Assembly (NCBI GenBank): GCA_951213105.1
Contig: OX578155.1
Coordinates: 31,078,857-31,142,856 of the forward strand
DNA from: Amaurobius ferox
Lineage: Eukaryota > Arthropoda > Arachnida > Araneae > Amaurobiidae
DNA: 64,000 nucleotides
Reading direction: 5' to 3'
Under the pieces are notes generated by a model that saw nothing but the letters and a program-made list of their open reading frames with translations, searched no databases and was not told where the DNA came from. Shown here piece by piece: positions 9,681 through 20,738 of the stretch (positions are counted from its first letter, which is position 1; every line of letters begins with the position of its first letter). The position numbers and the translations under genes were made by a program.

Positions 9681-11372
9681 AAAATTTTTATAAATAAAAA
9701 AGCAATGAAAATTGGAGGCTAAAATTTTGCATAGTCATATATGAATGAACAATAAAATAGACAAGTTTAAAAAAAAATTCTGTCGGTCGGGTTGTGGGCT
9801 GCTTTTTTTTTTTTGATTTACATGGAATGACCTGCCTAGGTGATATGAGCATCATACCCCCAAATGGCTGTACAGTAATGTAAATCAAATGCGGACAGTA
9901 ATAACTCCAACTTGCATCCTACCCCAAAAGCAATCTAGATGATGTTTACATATGCTCTGAAAAGAACTTTCAGTTCTGTGTAATGGTTCAAGCACCAGAT
10001 TTTAGGAACTCTTATTTTATTTTTTATTCTGGGTATATTCTCTTCTTTTAGAACTGTACCCAATATCTTTGTTTTAAACTCTGCAGCTGCCATAGCTATT
10101 TATTCTTTCCAAATTGTAGGTAAAAGCTCTCCTCATGTCTGATGCTTAAATCTAATGCGGCATCCATCTAATATTATCTTTCCTTCAATTTCAACCAGCC
10201 TTGATCAATATGAAGTTTTTTTTCTCTGAAGTTTATCATCGTCTTTTATATATTTAATTTAGTTTTACTATTTTGTATACTCATTACATCTGGAGACCTA
10301 ATGATTTTATTGTTTAGAAGCGAAGAAATCAGGTTTCGATTTTCATAATACCAAATAAAAGTTTATAATTTCTATGTTAAATCCATAATCTTGTAAATGC
10401 AGGTATTTTGTTAACAGGTAATACAAACATTTCTTTCTTACATATATGTAAGGAAAACCATATCAAAAGCAACATTAAAAACATTTTGTTTTTTATCTTT
10501 TATTGCCATTAACTCGCAAGGTCTGCCAAAACAACTTTGTTATAGTCTTCAATGATAAAGTCTACTTGTGAACATATGCAAAAATTTGTCCACAAAAATA
10601 TCTATTTGGATGTTGAATATTTTATAAGTTAGTTGCTAAAAAATTTTCAGCATTGAAATTGAATTAGAAAAGCTTAAATCAGAAAATAGATTTTTGCTTT
10701 GTTTTAATCTTAAGAGTTATTTATATTTTCAAATTTTCAATAACATTTATTTAATAAAGAAATTATTAGAATATTGCAATTTGATTTTTCCTCTTAATTA
10801 TAGACTCAAAAATTTGCAATATAATATCTAGTTGATAAAACAGCTTTACAGTTCTCAAATTTAAAGCGTAATGATGTATTAGTGTTAAGATTCTTGAATA
10901 TGCTATAATTTGCAGTAATAATTACTCAGTTTTATAATGTAACCATAAATTTATTCCAAAATAGTTATAAATTGCTGTATAAAGACACTTTTTTTAATCA
11001 GGGATCATGAAAGTAAAGTGAAATATGTAAAATAATCAAAGATGTAGCATTTTGAAAAATGTAAACACTTTGGACACATATATCCCAACCTAATAGATTA
11101 AAGTATAAATAATTTTTCTTGATTTATCAGAAATATGTTAGTTATGAATATATAAAAATTATTTTAATATTTTGAACTTTTTTTCAAAAAAACAAAAACA
11201 ATATCTGTGTGAGCGAGTGTTTTTTCATTTTTCTTACTTTCGCTTGAAATATCTTCAAAACTATAAATTATTGATATAAATAGTAAGTGGCAAAAATATC
11301 CATTAAAGGATTTAGTTTCTAAATTAATATATATATTTTTTTATAAAAAAGTTCTTATAGTTTACGAGTAAT
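9681..11372. other. AT-rich non-coding stretch
   Basis: No gene is seen. About 9853-9926 is the second copy of the left-edge repeat. A T-run lies at 9803-9814. The block 'aaatattttaattttttctt' type sequence near 11100-11170 is echoed near 12720-12830 ('ataatttttcttg...gaatatataaaaat'), so 11000-11380 and 12660-13040 are diverged direct copies separated by the inserted elements. Confidence 0.55.
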
Positions 11373-11387
11373 AGTCTTGTCAAGTTG

Positions 11388-11666
11388 TTGTTGAGACCCA
11401 GACCGTCTGACTTACCAGAAAGACATAAGGTAACTGTTTGAACGGCCGGGAAGAGCCACCCAATTTAGATTGGAACCCAGTGTGGGAGGCATCCACAGGG
11501 ACCGTGCCCTCCTTCCCCTACCACCAACCTCTCGGAAGGACTTACAGACCCACATATTTAACATTGTACTCTGCGTGAACACTGCGGCAGTTTTATCAGT
11601 GGAGGGAATCGAACCCGGGCCTACTGAGTGAAATTCCAGCATGCTAACCACTGGGCTACCGTGCCC
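11388..11666 (-). mobile_element. tRNA-derived SINE
   Basis: A 279 bp retroposon on the minus strand with the perfect 15 bp duplication AGTCTTGTCAAGTTG (11373-11387, 11667-11681). The head carries a Pol III A-box (TAGCCCAGTGGTTAGCATG) and B-box (GGTTCGATTCCC, complement of 11607-11618). The tail ends in TCAACAACAA. A shadow frame of about 79 codons crosses the body and is not a gene. Confidence 0.95.
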
Positions 11667-11986
11667 AGTCTTGTCAAGTTGAAAAAGGTTGAAAATTTTC
11701 TGTTTTTCAAATTTAAATAGTTATATCTCAAAAACTAAGTGTGAGCCATAAGCAAAAATTTGTAGCTCTTTGAAAGCTTTACAAGGACATATAATTGAAT
11801 TTTGGATTGAGCTTTTAATTTTCAAAGTATAGTATAGGGTGAGTTTAAAGTCACACACATCAAAGTTTAACTGGCCGTAAAAGTACCAGTATGAGAATTT
11901 AATTGAAAGTAAAGTATTACAGAGATTAGTTGAAATATTACCTTTTATTTTTAGCAGACAAAACTTTAGGTGTTACAATAAATGTT

Positions 11987-12267
11987 CTTATTGAGACCCA
12001 GGCCATCTGACCTACTGGAAAGGTGTAAGGCAACTGTTTGGATGGCCGGTAAGTGACCCCCAGTTTAGACCGGAACCCAGTGGGGGAGGCATCCACAGGG
12101 ACCATATCCTCCATCCCCTACCACAAACCTCTTGGAAGGACTTACGGACCCACATGTTTAACGTGATCGTACTCCGCGTGAACACTGGCTGTTTTGGCAG
12201 TGGTGGGAATCGAACCCGGGTCGACAAAGTTCAATTCCCGCGCACTAACCACTGGGCTACTGCACCC
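11987..12267 (-). mobile_element. tRNA-derived SINE, nested
   Basis: A 281 bp copy of the same family as 11388-11666, flanked by the perfect 13 bp duplication TACAATAAATGTT (11974-11986, 12268-12280). Its B-box is the complement of 12208-12219. It inserted into the mariner-type element at 11835-12659 and so is younger than it. Confidence 0.94.
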
Positions 12268-12289
12268 TACAATAAATGTTGGAAATGAC

Positions 12290-12620
12290 ATTCTGTTTCA
12301 CGAATGCAAAAGCATGTTTCTTTTACTAGATTTTGTGAGACTATGCGGAGCATGGCAGTATTGATGTTGAAATCGTTGTTGTGATGTTCGTTTTCAGCTC
12401 AGCAATCATGTGTGAATTATTCATATAAACCACATTTCTTAGATACCCTCATAGGAAGAAATCAAGAGTTGATAAATCTGGGGAGCAAGGGGGTCACAAT
12501 CCCCAGGAAATTATGCACTTACCAAAAAAATCAGTTAAAAGATGGATAGTGCTGTTTGATGTGAAACAAATCGCACCATCCTGCTGGAACCAGCAGTAAT
12601 ATTCATCAACTTCCAGCAGT
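12290..12620 (-). pseudogene. DDE transposase fragment
   Basis: Minus-strand reading gives WFQQDGAICFT (second catalytic Asp) and, downstream, SPDLSTLDFFL with the third acidic residue as Asp. As written, 38 codons separate the two aspartates. Two TGA stops fall in this stretch, one just before PPCSPDL and one within FFL-GYL. The N-terminal domain and the first Asp are absent. This is a relic of a mariner-like transposase that left the element non-autonomous. Confidence 0.8.
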
Positions 12621-12661
12621 GAAATAAACTTTGATGTGCGTAACTTTAAACTCACCCTGTA

Positions 12662-14063
12662 GTTATAACGTTGATATTTTAGAGAAATGGAGCTTTACAA
12701 AAAATGTAAGCATTTCGGATGCTAATATCTCTGAACCTAATATATAAAGATGTAAATAATTTTTCTTGTTTTTCCGAAAATAGGGTCTAGATTATGAATA
12801 TATAAAAATAATTTCAATATTTTAATATGTTGAAAAAAAAAAATTTTTAAATAACTTAAATTAACTTTTAAATTGTTTGAAAATTTTCTGTGTTTCAAGA
12901 TTGTAATTCTTGCTTCTTAAAAACTAAAAGTGCTAGCTATGAACAATAAGCAACATTATGTATCATTTTGAAATCCCTACAAATGTAGGTAATTGAATTG
13001 TGGATCAAGCTCTTAGTTTTCAAAGTATAGTGGTTATAATTTTGATAAGTTAGTATTTTAACCTGGATTTTCTAATGGGTAGGAAAGCTACTATGTTTAA
13101 CTTGAATGTAAAATCTCATTATACTCGTATTTATTGTATAAATTTAATTTATATTCCTCCAAGCAAGTTAAAATAATTTGATTGTGCTAGATAGCTGTAA
13201 ATAGATAGCAAGTAATTTGTAGCCCTTTGAAAGACTGTAAACAAAACAAATGAGTCTGAAAAATCGAATAAACTTACTTAACTGGAGTTTTATTTTACAA
13301 AATATTATTCAGGCAGAACCATTTCATCTCCATCGAACTGGAGCCATCACCAATTTTTTTTTATTATTATTGGGAGACCATATAAAACATTTATTTTCAC
13401 ATTTTCATGAAATTATCAGTTGCCAGGATGTAACTATCTGTGCTAATTTTCATATTTCACTTTACTTCTTGATTTCATATTTCACTTTACTTCTTGATTT
13501 CATATTGATTCCATTCCGATACTCTTCGTGAAACACCCTGTATATAGTCAGTCTTAAATTTCCTAGAAAACCTCCCAAAATAGCCATAGACTGAGGAAAA
13601 TAAAAATATAAAGTATATGCATGCATAAATTCTGAAACAAAATTAGACTGCAGACTTTTGAAGCATGTAATAGTGATAAAATAAGATATAGAAAATTGAC
13701 AGTAGAAAAATTGATAAAGTAATTATTTGTGCATTATAGGTAGGATTTAATAAACTGACCTTTACTCTAACTGGATTGAGTATAAATGGTTGTGGGGGGG
13801 GGGGGGGGAGAGAGCAGAGCATTTTTCATGGAAATTGAAAGCCACCATAAGTGACTCGAATTGTAGGCTTTCCCATTATTCGTTAAAGTACATGAAGCAC
13901 TGCGTTCCCAAAATACACAGCATGTAGATGAAGTTCCCCTTCAAATTACATGGGGTGGGACCATGCATGTGGCATTTAATTTTAGTGTGTATTTATCTCC
14001 AATGTGAGTCTTGTTAGAGTAGATGTGAGTGATAAAATAAGTGTGTTATGATCATATATATTA
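12662..14063. other. AT-rich non-coding stretch
   Basis: No gene is seen. 12662-13040 is a diverged copy of about 11000-11380. A 27 bp unit ('ttcatatttcactttacttc' plus TTGATT) is repeated in tandem at about 13448-13507. GAAACACCCTGTA at 13530-13542 looks like a lone TIR end of the CAGGGTG type. A G-run occupies 13793-13808. Confidence 0.5.
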
Positions 14064-14065
14064 TA

Positions 14066-15015
14066 CAGGGTGGCTATTATTAAAGAAGTGTTTAGAGCCA
14101 GATAGTGAGAAAACTGTTGGGTCAAACTTAACCAAATTTGAATTAAATACTATTTAGACCATGGGGTTTTTATTTTTAAAAGAAAAAAAAGTAGCTCGGA
14201 TTTTCACGACTGAGGGCCAAAATGGCACTGTAAGGTCCATTTTTGGAGCAAACTAGGCATAGGAAGTACAGGTTCACATTTTACATGCATTTTGATATTG
14301 ACATGACATTTTACATTCACATTTGCACTTACATTTTATCAAACATTTTAACAATCATGTCTCCCACACGATATTTATGTAGGATTGAGCACCCCCTCAT
14401 ATTGGATTGTACGTACAGGAAGTCCTACGACAGGATTTTACTAACAACCAAATAATTAGTCGAGCGTTTTCTATGAAGTGGCCAGCCCATTCGCCTGATC
14501 TGACTCCTTGTGACTTTTGGTTGTGGGGTCATGTAAAGCGTTTGGTATACCAAGGGAATGTGGATAATTTAGCCACTTTGAAGGACTGAATAACATTGCA
14601 TGTCAAGCACATCAATGGAGATCTGCTGCATTCTGCAGTAGAGAATGCTGTTCAGAGAGTGCACTTTTTGGAACATATACAAGAAAAACATATTGAATCA
14701 CATGTAAATGATGCCGATATAGAAATTGTATGTGTAAGATGCAAATGTAAATATAAAATGCACTAAACACATAAATTCAAAATGCATGTAAAATGATAAC
14801 TTTCTATACTTCCTATGCCTATTTTACTCCCAAAATTGGACCTTACAGTGCCACTTTACCTCACGGTGGCAAAACTCCAAACTATTTTTTTTTTCTTTTA
14901 AAAAACAAAACCCCCATGATCTAAATAGTATTTACTGCAAATTTGATTGAGTTTAACCCAACAGTTTTCTCACTAACGGGCTCTAAACACCTCTACTTTA
15001 ATTATGGCCACCCTG
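14066..15015 (+). mobile_element. Tc1/mariner-like element with TIRs of about 200 bp
   Basis: The left end CAGGGTGGCTATTATTAAAG and the right end (complement of 14995-15015) are inverted. The match continues inward for roughly 200 bp, including GGACCTTACAGTGCCA-type sequence near 14230 and 14840 and the word 'cttcctatgcct'. TA precedes the left end (14064-14065); the right flank is TCTA, so the duplication is imperfect. The interior holds a truncated transposase. Confidence 0.88.
14407..14766 (+). pseudogene. DDE transposase C-terminal fragment
   Basis: The frame contains WPAHSPDLTPCDFWLWGHVK, the block around the third catalytic acid (Asp) in mariner-like transposases. It runs to a TAA at 14764-14766, interrupted by one TGA at 14587-14589. 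The helix-turn-helix domain and the first two acids are missing, so the element is non-autonomous. Confidence 0.85.
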
Positions 15016-16082
15016 TCTATCGCAATAAACTTCCACAAGTAGATTTATCTATGATGTATGCATTTGCAAAATTAGCCAAAATTTGGACTATGGTATTATA
15101 AGCATGTATACTGATTAACACCCTCACATTCTCAACACTTCAATACTTGTTCATTGACATCATATGCAAACGAGCATCATTTCAAAACCATTGTATTGAA
15201 TTTTTGACCATTATATTGTAAAATCAGATTTTCCCAGCACAGTGGATTTATTGGAAGGAGGAGAGGAGTTCAAAATCTATAAATGCTCTTCAACCACATA
15301 TCAAAGGCAATTTCCTTATGCTGTTATAACAAAAAAATAATTTCTCATTAACATCAATAGAATAAAAAAAATTTCAAAATGACCTTGATCGATTTTTTGG
15401 AATAGGGTGCTATTTGTGAATACAGATTTTGATTATGTTCATGGAGATATGCTCGAATTTGAGCGGCGACTTGTATTTTAGCAGATTTTAATGTGGATGC
15501 TCTGCTCTTTATACATAGATTCCTTGAAAATTTCTGGTATAGTATTTAAATCAAAGGATGTTTCTGAAACATGGCATGTATAGTATAACTAAATACATTA
15601 TGCAAAATTTAATGAAACTTAAAAATGTATGTAATCCATTATTTTAAGAATTATTTCTTTGCATACAAAACTAGATCCACTTATGTGCAATGATATGCTT
15701 TTACCCTTTTCCTCATTGTCATGTAATATTTCTTCATCATCGTTAGTTGTTGTTTAAGTAATGTTTCAGTCATCAAGTGTGTGTCGATGAAAGCACACCG
15801 GTGTGTACAATGCTGGTGACTGCGGATGCTACCATAGGCGTTTTGTAGTAGCTGGCCATTTCCTCTCCAAGATACACAAGTTCAAATCAGTGAGATATAC
15901 CGCTAAAGAAGATGAAACTCAATATGTTTGGATAAACCAGGCAAAGTTTGCATATTATCGACTAACTTTATTCATCATCATTCGATGCATACAAAGTGTT
16001 ACAAAGAACCCTTGGCTGATCAAGGCAGTTACGTATGGCTTAATTTATATAATTACGTATAATATGAGTGGCCCCTCTTTTT
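15016..16082. other. AT-rich non-coding stretch
   Basis: About 1.07 kb without a supported gene. A frame of about 100 codons at 15803-16108 has no recognisable domain and runs into the repeat at 16083, so it is not called. Confidence 0.45.
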
Positions 16083-16995
16083 ACTTTCCTTATATGCATA
16101 ATGTATAAGGAAAGTATTGTGACGGGGTCGAAAATTCGAATTCGAGTTTTCGACGGGAGAGCGCGTTTCAAGCATCCCTGATCACGAATCAAACATTTTT
16201 GAGGTGATGTGTGTGTGTGTGTGTGTCAGTGAGTCTGTGGAGACGATAACTGACGAACGAATTGACCAAATCGAACGCAATTTGGTACAAAAATACTGGA
16301 AGCCCATTGTTTTTATACGCAATCGAATGTTCAGAACCCCCCCCCCCCCCCCCCTAAACTTTCGAGTGAAATTTTGAAAAAATCAAAACCGCTAATAAAG
16401 TTACGCAAATAGACGTTTCTTATGTAATTTTTCGTTAGAAAACGATTGACATAAATTTTAGAACGTTAACATGAACCGTTCTCGAGATATTGCAAATTTT
16501 TCAAAAAAATTATCAAAAAGTTATATAAAATAAAAAATATATATTTCCTATTGAGAAACATGTTCACTTTTCATATGTAATACCATGCGATAAATTTGGT
16601 TATATTATTCTTGTGGATCTAGCTCGTTCCATTCATAAAAAAAGATACTTTGAGTAATACTTTTGTATTTGAACGCCAATAGTCATTTATCTGCTGTAAG
16701 AATAATTTATTTCTCCGTCCATAACGCTTGGCGAGATTTTGGCGACGAATTTGGTGGAATGTCGTCAACTTGGAGACATTTTTAATTGTTGCCAAATTAG
16801 CAAAAATCTCGCCAAATTGAGAAAAATGACGCTAAATCAATGAAAATGACGACTCATTGACGAAAATTCAATATCTTGGAAAGAATATAAGTATCTACTA
16901 TAAGAAAAACATTTTTTTTAACTGTAAAAGTAGTAAATTCATTGCATTATATAAGGAAAGTCATGTGTTGCCCACATCAGATTTTTGCATATATA
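16083..16995 (+). repeat. Repeat family A, complete copy
   Basis: Starts with a hairpin, ACTTTCCTTATA...TATAAGGAAAGT (16083-16115), and ends with GGAAAGTCATGTGTTGCCCA plus CATCAG (about 16966-16982), which holds a second short hairpin (ATGTG...CACAT). In between come a (GT)n run at 16208-16227, 'ataactgacgaacgaattga', a C-run at about 16328-16346, and 'gttctcgagatattgcaaat'. It is non-coding. Further copies lie at 20556, 22499, 23346 and, more diverged, 53480. Confidence 0.85.
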
Positions 16996-17254
16996 TTCCG
17001 TTTCCCCATTCAAGACCACCCTGCCATAGCCCCTTTGGAATTTTCCCCGGCTCCTACCATCTCAGACCACCCTCGCATCTTTCTCTGGATTTCTCTATCC
17101 TCGCTCTGATGACGGCTGAAATGACTCCATTTTGCCGTAATCTGGCATCACTCCCTGGCTGTGATGACAGATTTCATGGCCTTGTTTTCGACCAAGCTGC
17201 CGATGCCGGTGGTCCCGAGGTCTACGACCTCCGCCACACACACATCTCTTACTC
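16996..17254. other. GC-richer block between family A and a SINE
   Basis: A stretch of about 260 bp that is clearly less AT-rich than its neighbours ('ggaattttccccggctccta', 'gtggtcccgaggtctacgac'). Frames cross it on both strands, but none has a recognisable domain. It may be unrecognised TE sequence or an extension of the adjacent SINE. Confidence 0.4.
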
Positions 17255-17540
17255 TGAATGCTATGGAAAATGCCCAGTGTGTAGAACATGAAGTTTGTAC
17301 TCGGAGGGCTCGAGTTCGATTCCCAGCTGTGCCCAAAGTGTCACCGTGTTTATGTAGAATATGGATGCATTAAATATGTAGGCCTGAAAATCTTTCCTAG
17401 ATGTTTCTGGTAATGGAAAGATGGTACGGTCCCTCTGGAAGTCACCCCCACTGGGTTCTGGTTTAAATTGGGTGGCACTGTCCAGGCTGTCCAAACAGAT
17501 ACCTTACATTTTGCAATAGGTTGGACAGTCTGGGTTGAAA
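17255..17540 (+). mobile_element. tRNA-derived SINE, old copy
   Basis: Plus-strand copy of the family at 11388, with B-box GAGTTCGATTCCC at 17310-17322 and body words 'cactgggttctggtttaaat' and 'attgggtggcac'. It has more mismatches than the other copies, and no clear target duplication was found. Confidence 0.85.
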
Positions 17541-17859
17541 GAAAGATAACATCCGCATTAAGCAGTATGTTCCATATATTAAAATATTTTAATAATTCTT
17601 CAATTTGTCATAATTTTTGCAATTTTGACTATATTTTCATCAATCTGGGGATGACATATTGCCAAGTTGGCAGTTTGCTACATTAGTAATTCACCAAATT
17701 CATTGCCGAGGTATTATCCATTGGTGAAGACAAGTGCTTTACTTGTATATGAATAACTATTAGTAAATTATTGGTCATAAAAATGCAAAACACAAGTATA
17801 TTTTTTTATGGAATGAACTGGATGCCCCAGAATGATATTAACAAATTTGTCACATAATT
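17541..17859. other. Non-coding gap
   Basis: No feature is recognised between the SINE and the mariner element. Confidence 0.4.
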
Positions 17860-19099
17860 CAAGGGTCACACTGAAATTTTTGAGATATCGCTAAAAGCTA
17901 CAAGTTAAACATACCAACTCTTAAGAGTGTTCAAAGTATTCCCCTCCAACATCATTGCAATTTTGTAGTCTAATTTTTCAAAGATTAAATGCTTCAAGCC
18001 ATCCATTTCTTGGAATCGATAAAAAATATGCTTTTATAGCCTCATCAATCTCATCTTTCGAATGAAAACGATGCCCACACAAATTTTCTTTTAGATTAAA
18101 AAATACCCAAAAGTCACTCATAGCAAAATCAGGAGAATGGGGTAGATATTCTAACACTTTGATGTTTTTTCGTTCAAGAAATTCGACTGCCATTCTTGCT
18201 GAATGTGAAGTTGCATTGTCATGGTGAAGCATGAATCCCCTAACATTCAATCCCTGAAGAATTTCTGGAAGACACTTAATGATGTACCAGTTAACTGTAA
18301 CTGTCCCTCTAGCTTTATCGCTTTGACCAGATCTGTACTTCTGAAAAACACGGCATGCATTAATTTTTTCATTACTCGTCTTTTCACCATTGTTGGTTTG
18401 GAGTCATCTTCAAAGACCCGCACTTTACTTTCTTGACGTGTTGGAACGTCAAAACACGGTATGTACGTTTCATTACCAGTTATGATTTTAGAAATATTAT
18501 GGTGTCCACCATCATTAAATAATTTTAGGATTTCTTTACTGATTCTGACATGCTCCGCTTTTTGGTGTTCTGTTAAATTATGAGGTCCCAACAATAAACT
18601 AATTTTTTCAAATGCAGTTCTTCATGAATAATTTTATGTATAGTTGCGAATCCAATGTTGAGTTCTTTTTGTATCATTTGGTAAGTACAGCGATTACTAT
18701 CGATTAACAATTTTCGAATGGCCGACACATTTTCTGGGACTACAGCTGACAAATGTCTTCCTGCGTGTTCTTCATCCAGGAGAGAATTTCGATCTCTTCT
18801 AAACTCTGTAAACCATCTGAATACAGTGGCACGAGATGGAGCATCATTTCCATATGCTAATTATAAACGTTAAAGACATTCTTCTTGATTTAGCCTCACT
18901 TTAAAATCATAGCTCGATAATGCTCTCGCGTCAACACCATTTTCTTTCAAAATTTATTCTACAATAGCCAAATTGTAATTGTTGCCACAAATTATCGTCT
19001 GCGGACATAAAACAGTTCAAATTTAAATATCCGATCAATAATTTTTTTTTCCAGAGCATATCGTCTGCCCCTGTCTCAAAAATTTCAGTGTGACCCTCG
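17860..19099 (-). mobile_element. mariner transposon, 1.24 kb, inactive
   Basis: The ends are inverted: AAGGGTCACACTGAAATTTT from 17861 and, reversed, GAGGGTCACACTGAAATTTT ending at 19099, continuing as TGAGA. TA follows the right end (19100-19101); the left flank is no longer TA. Size and DD34D spacing are those of classical mariners. Confidence 0.93.
17978..18940 (-). pseudogene. mariner (DD34D) transposase, disrupted
   Basis: Starts MVLTREHYRAM, the usual mariner N-terminus, at 18940. Helix-turn-helix sequence follows but is interrupted by stops in 18860-18905. The first catalytic block reads ITGNETYI, where mariners have aspartate in place of the Asn. The second is MLHHDNATSHSA and the third SPDFAMSDFWVF, with 34 residues between these two aspartates. 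A frame change lies near 18290-18310, between EGQLQLTG and the frame continuing as LNVRGF. Both the missing first acid and the frame breaks make it inactive. Confidence 0.92.
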
Positions 19100-19152
19100 T
19101 ATTGCATGAAAACATTTCATAATAATTAATACTTTTTTTAATTTTATGTAAT

Positions 19153-20555
19153 ACTAGCAGCATACCCGTTCTTCGTACGAAGTATATAATATAAAGAAAC
19201 TTATAATTCGCAATCATGTGCAAATTCTGTTAAAATATTAAATTTATTGCTCCTAAAGAGAAGTTTAAGAATATCTGTTCTCACTATGCGAAATTATTTT
19301 CACGAGCAGATCTGACGAATAAAACATCCTGGGCCCCTTTTGTAAGCAAATTTACAAAAAAAAAAAAAAAAGAATTGAATCAATATATGCAACCCCGTAC
19401 TACTTATATTGTCGCAGATTAGAAAATATGCCAGTGTGTTAGTAGAGGATTACCTGTATTACAATATGAGTCTCAAAAATCTTTGCCAAAATAAAAGAGA
19501 TGACGCAATAAATTGAAAATATCAATAATCCCCGTACTCTTTATACCAGAAGGTCGTAATTGATTCCAATATATGCCAATATATATCAAAACATATGCCA
19601 ATATACCTCTACTACTTATATTCTCGTAGATTAGAAGATATACCCGTGTATTTGTAGATTATTCGTACAACGTACAATATATGAGTTTAAACAATTTTTG
19701 TCATAATAAAACAATTGCATAATAACTTGATAATATCATTAATCCCAGATAATCCCCGAAAATATCAATAATAATAACGTTTAAACCTGAAGACCGTAAT
19801 TGATATTATCCAGTCAAAAATGCTATAAGAAAAATCAAATCGTTATTTTCTAAAATATATTTTTATATCCATTTATTTATTATTCAAATCGAAAAAATAA
19901 TAATTAATATTGACAGACAGATTTAATTTAATTGCGTTTCTGAGCAACATGATATAATATAGAATCTTCCTCATAAACTACGAAATTAAATAACCATTTT
20001 GATTTCTTTATATTTTTCATTGTTCAGTAAAAGCTTGTGAAAATTAAACCATGAAGATAGATTTCCCATTTAAATCATGTTTCAAACAATTCATGTTTTT
20101 AAAAAGTGACTAATTAGCGCAAAAAATCTCCCATCAAACGCAGCGATAAAGTTTTAACTCACTTTCAAACGATTTTCAAGCTTTTCGTTTGGATAAACCA
20201 CGGAGTTAGAGCGTAGAACTCCTAGGAAAAAGTTTCGTTTTTCATTAATATCTCGACAACCCCTGGTCTTAGATACTCGAAACTTGGGCTGAATTTATGG
20301 GGGGCTATTTCAAGGCTATCCACAAAATTTCATCAAATTCGGTTCAGCCGTTCTCCCGTGATGATGAGACAAACGAAAATTTCATTTTTTACTTATATCT
20401 CGAGAACCACTGATCGTAGAAACTCCAAACATGGACTAAATTATAAGTGGGACTATTTCCAGGCTACCCACAAAATTTCATCAAATTCGGTTCAGCCATT
20501 CTCCCGTGATGACGAGACAGACAAACAGATTTTCATTTTATATATATATATAGAT
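19153..20555 (+). repeat. Repeat family C element (ACTAGC...TATAGAT)
   Basis: Begins ACTAGCAGCATACCCGTTCT and ends in 'gatgacgagacagacaaaca' followed by TATATATATATATAGAT. The last 340 bp contain two tandem modules of about 143 bp, each ending in 'atcaaattcggttcagcc' with TTCTCCCGTGATGA. Such ends (CTAGC start, 'ttcggttcagccgttctc', T-rich TATAGAT finish) are common in arthropod genomes. No protein is encoded. A second member is at 30431. Confidence 0.75.
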
Positions 20556-20738
20556 TTTTGATAAATTTATTAGAAAAATGTGCAATATCTTGAGAACAGT
20601 TGAAGCTAGCTAGCGTTTTGAAGGTTCTGATTTTATAAGGGTTTCTTCTTTTTCAAAATTTCATTCGATAATTTTGGGGTCTTCCAAACATTTGATTGTC
20701 TTTAAAATCAATAGACTTAGTACTACTTGTTTGTAATA
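20556..20738 (+). repeat. Repeat family A, left piece of a split copy
   Basis: Carries the family A block 'aaaaatgtgcaatatcttga' and 'tgaaggttctgattttataa', in the order seen in the copy at 22980-23200. It is cut at the TA at 20737-20738 by a Tc1 element and resumes at 22274. Confidence 0.82.

Larger units (their letters stand above)
11835..12659 (-). mobile_element. Internally deleted mariner-type element with a SINE inside
   Basis: Ends are inverted over about 34 bp: TAGGGTGAGTTTAAAGT at 11835 and, reversed from 12659, CAGGGTGAGTTTAAAGT. TA dinucleotides flank both sides (11833-11834, 12660-12661), the target duplication of the Tc1/mariner superfamily. Without the nested SINE and its duplication it is about 530 bp, far too short for a full transposase. 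Confidence 0.88.

Noticed and set aside
16857..17291. A 144-codon frame on the plus strand
   Set aside because: It starts in the end of a family A repeat, crosses a GC-richer block and finishes in a SINE head; no domain.
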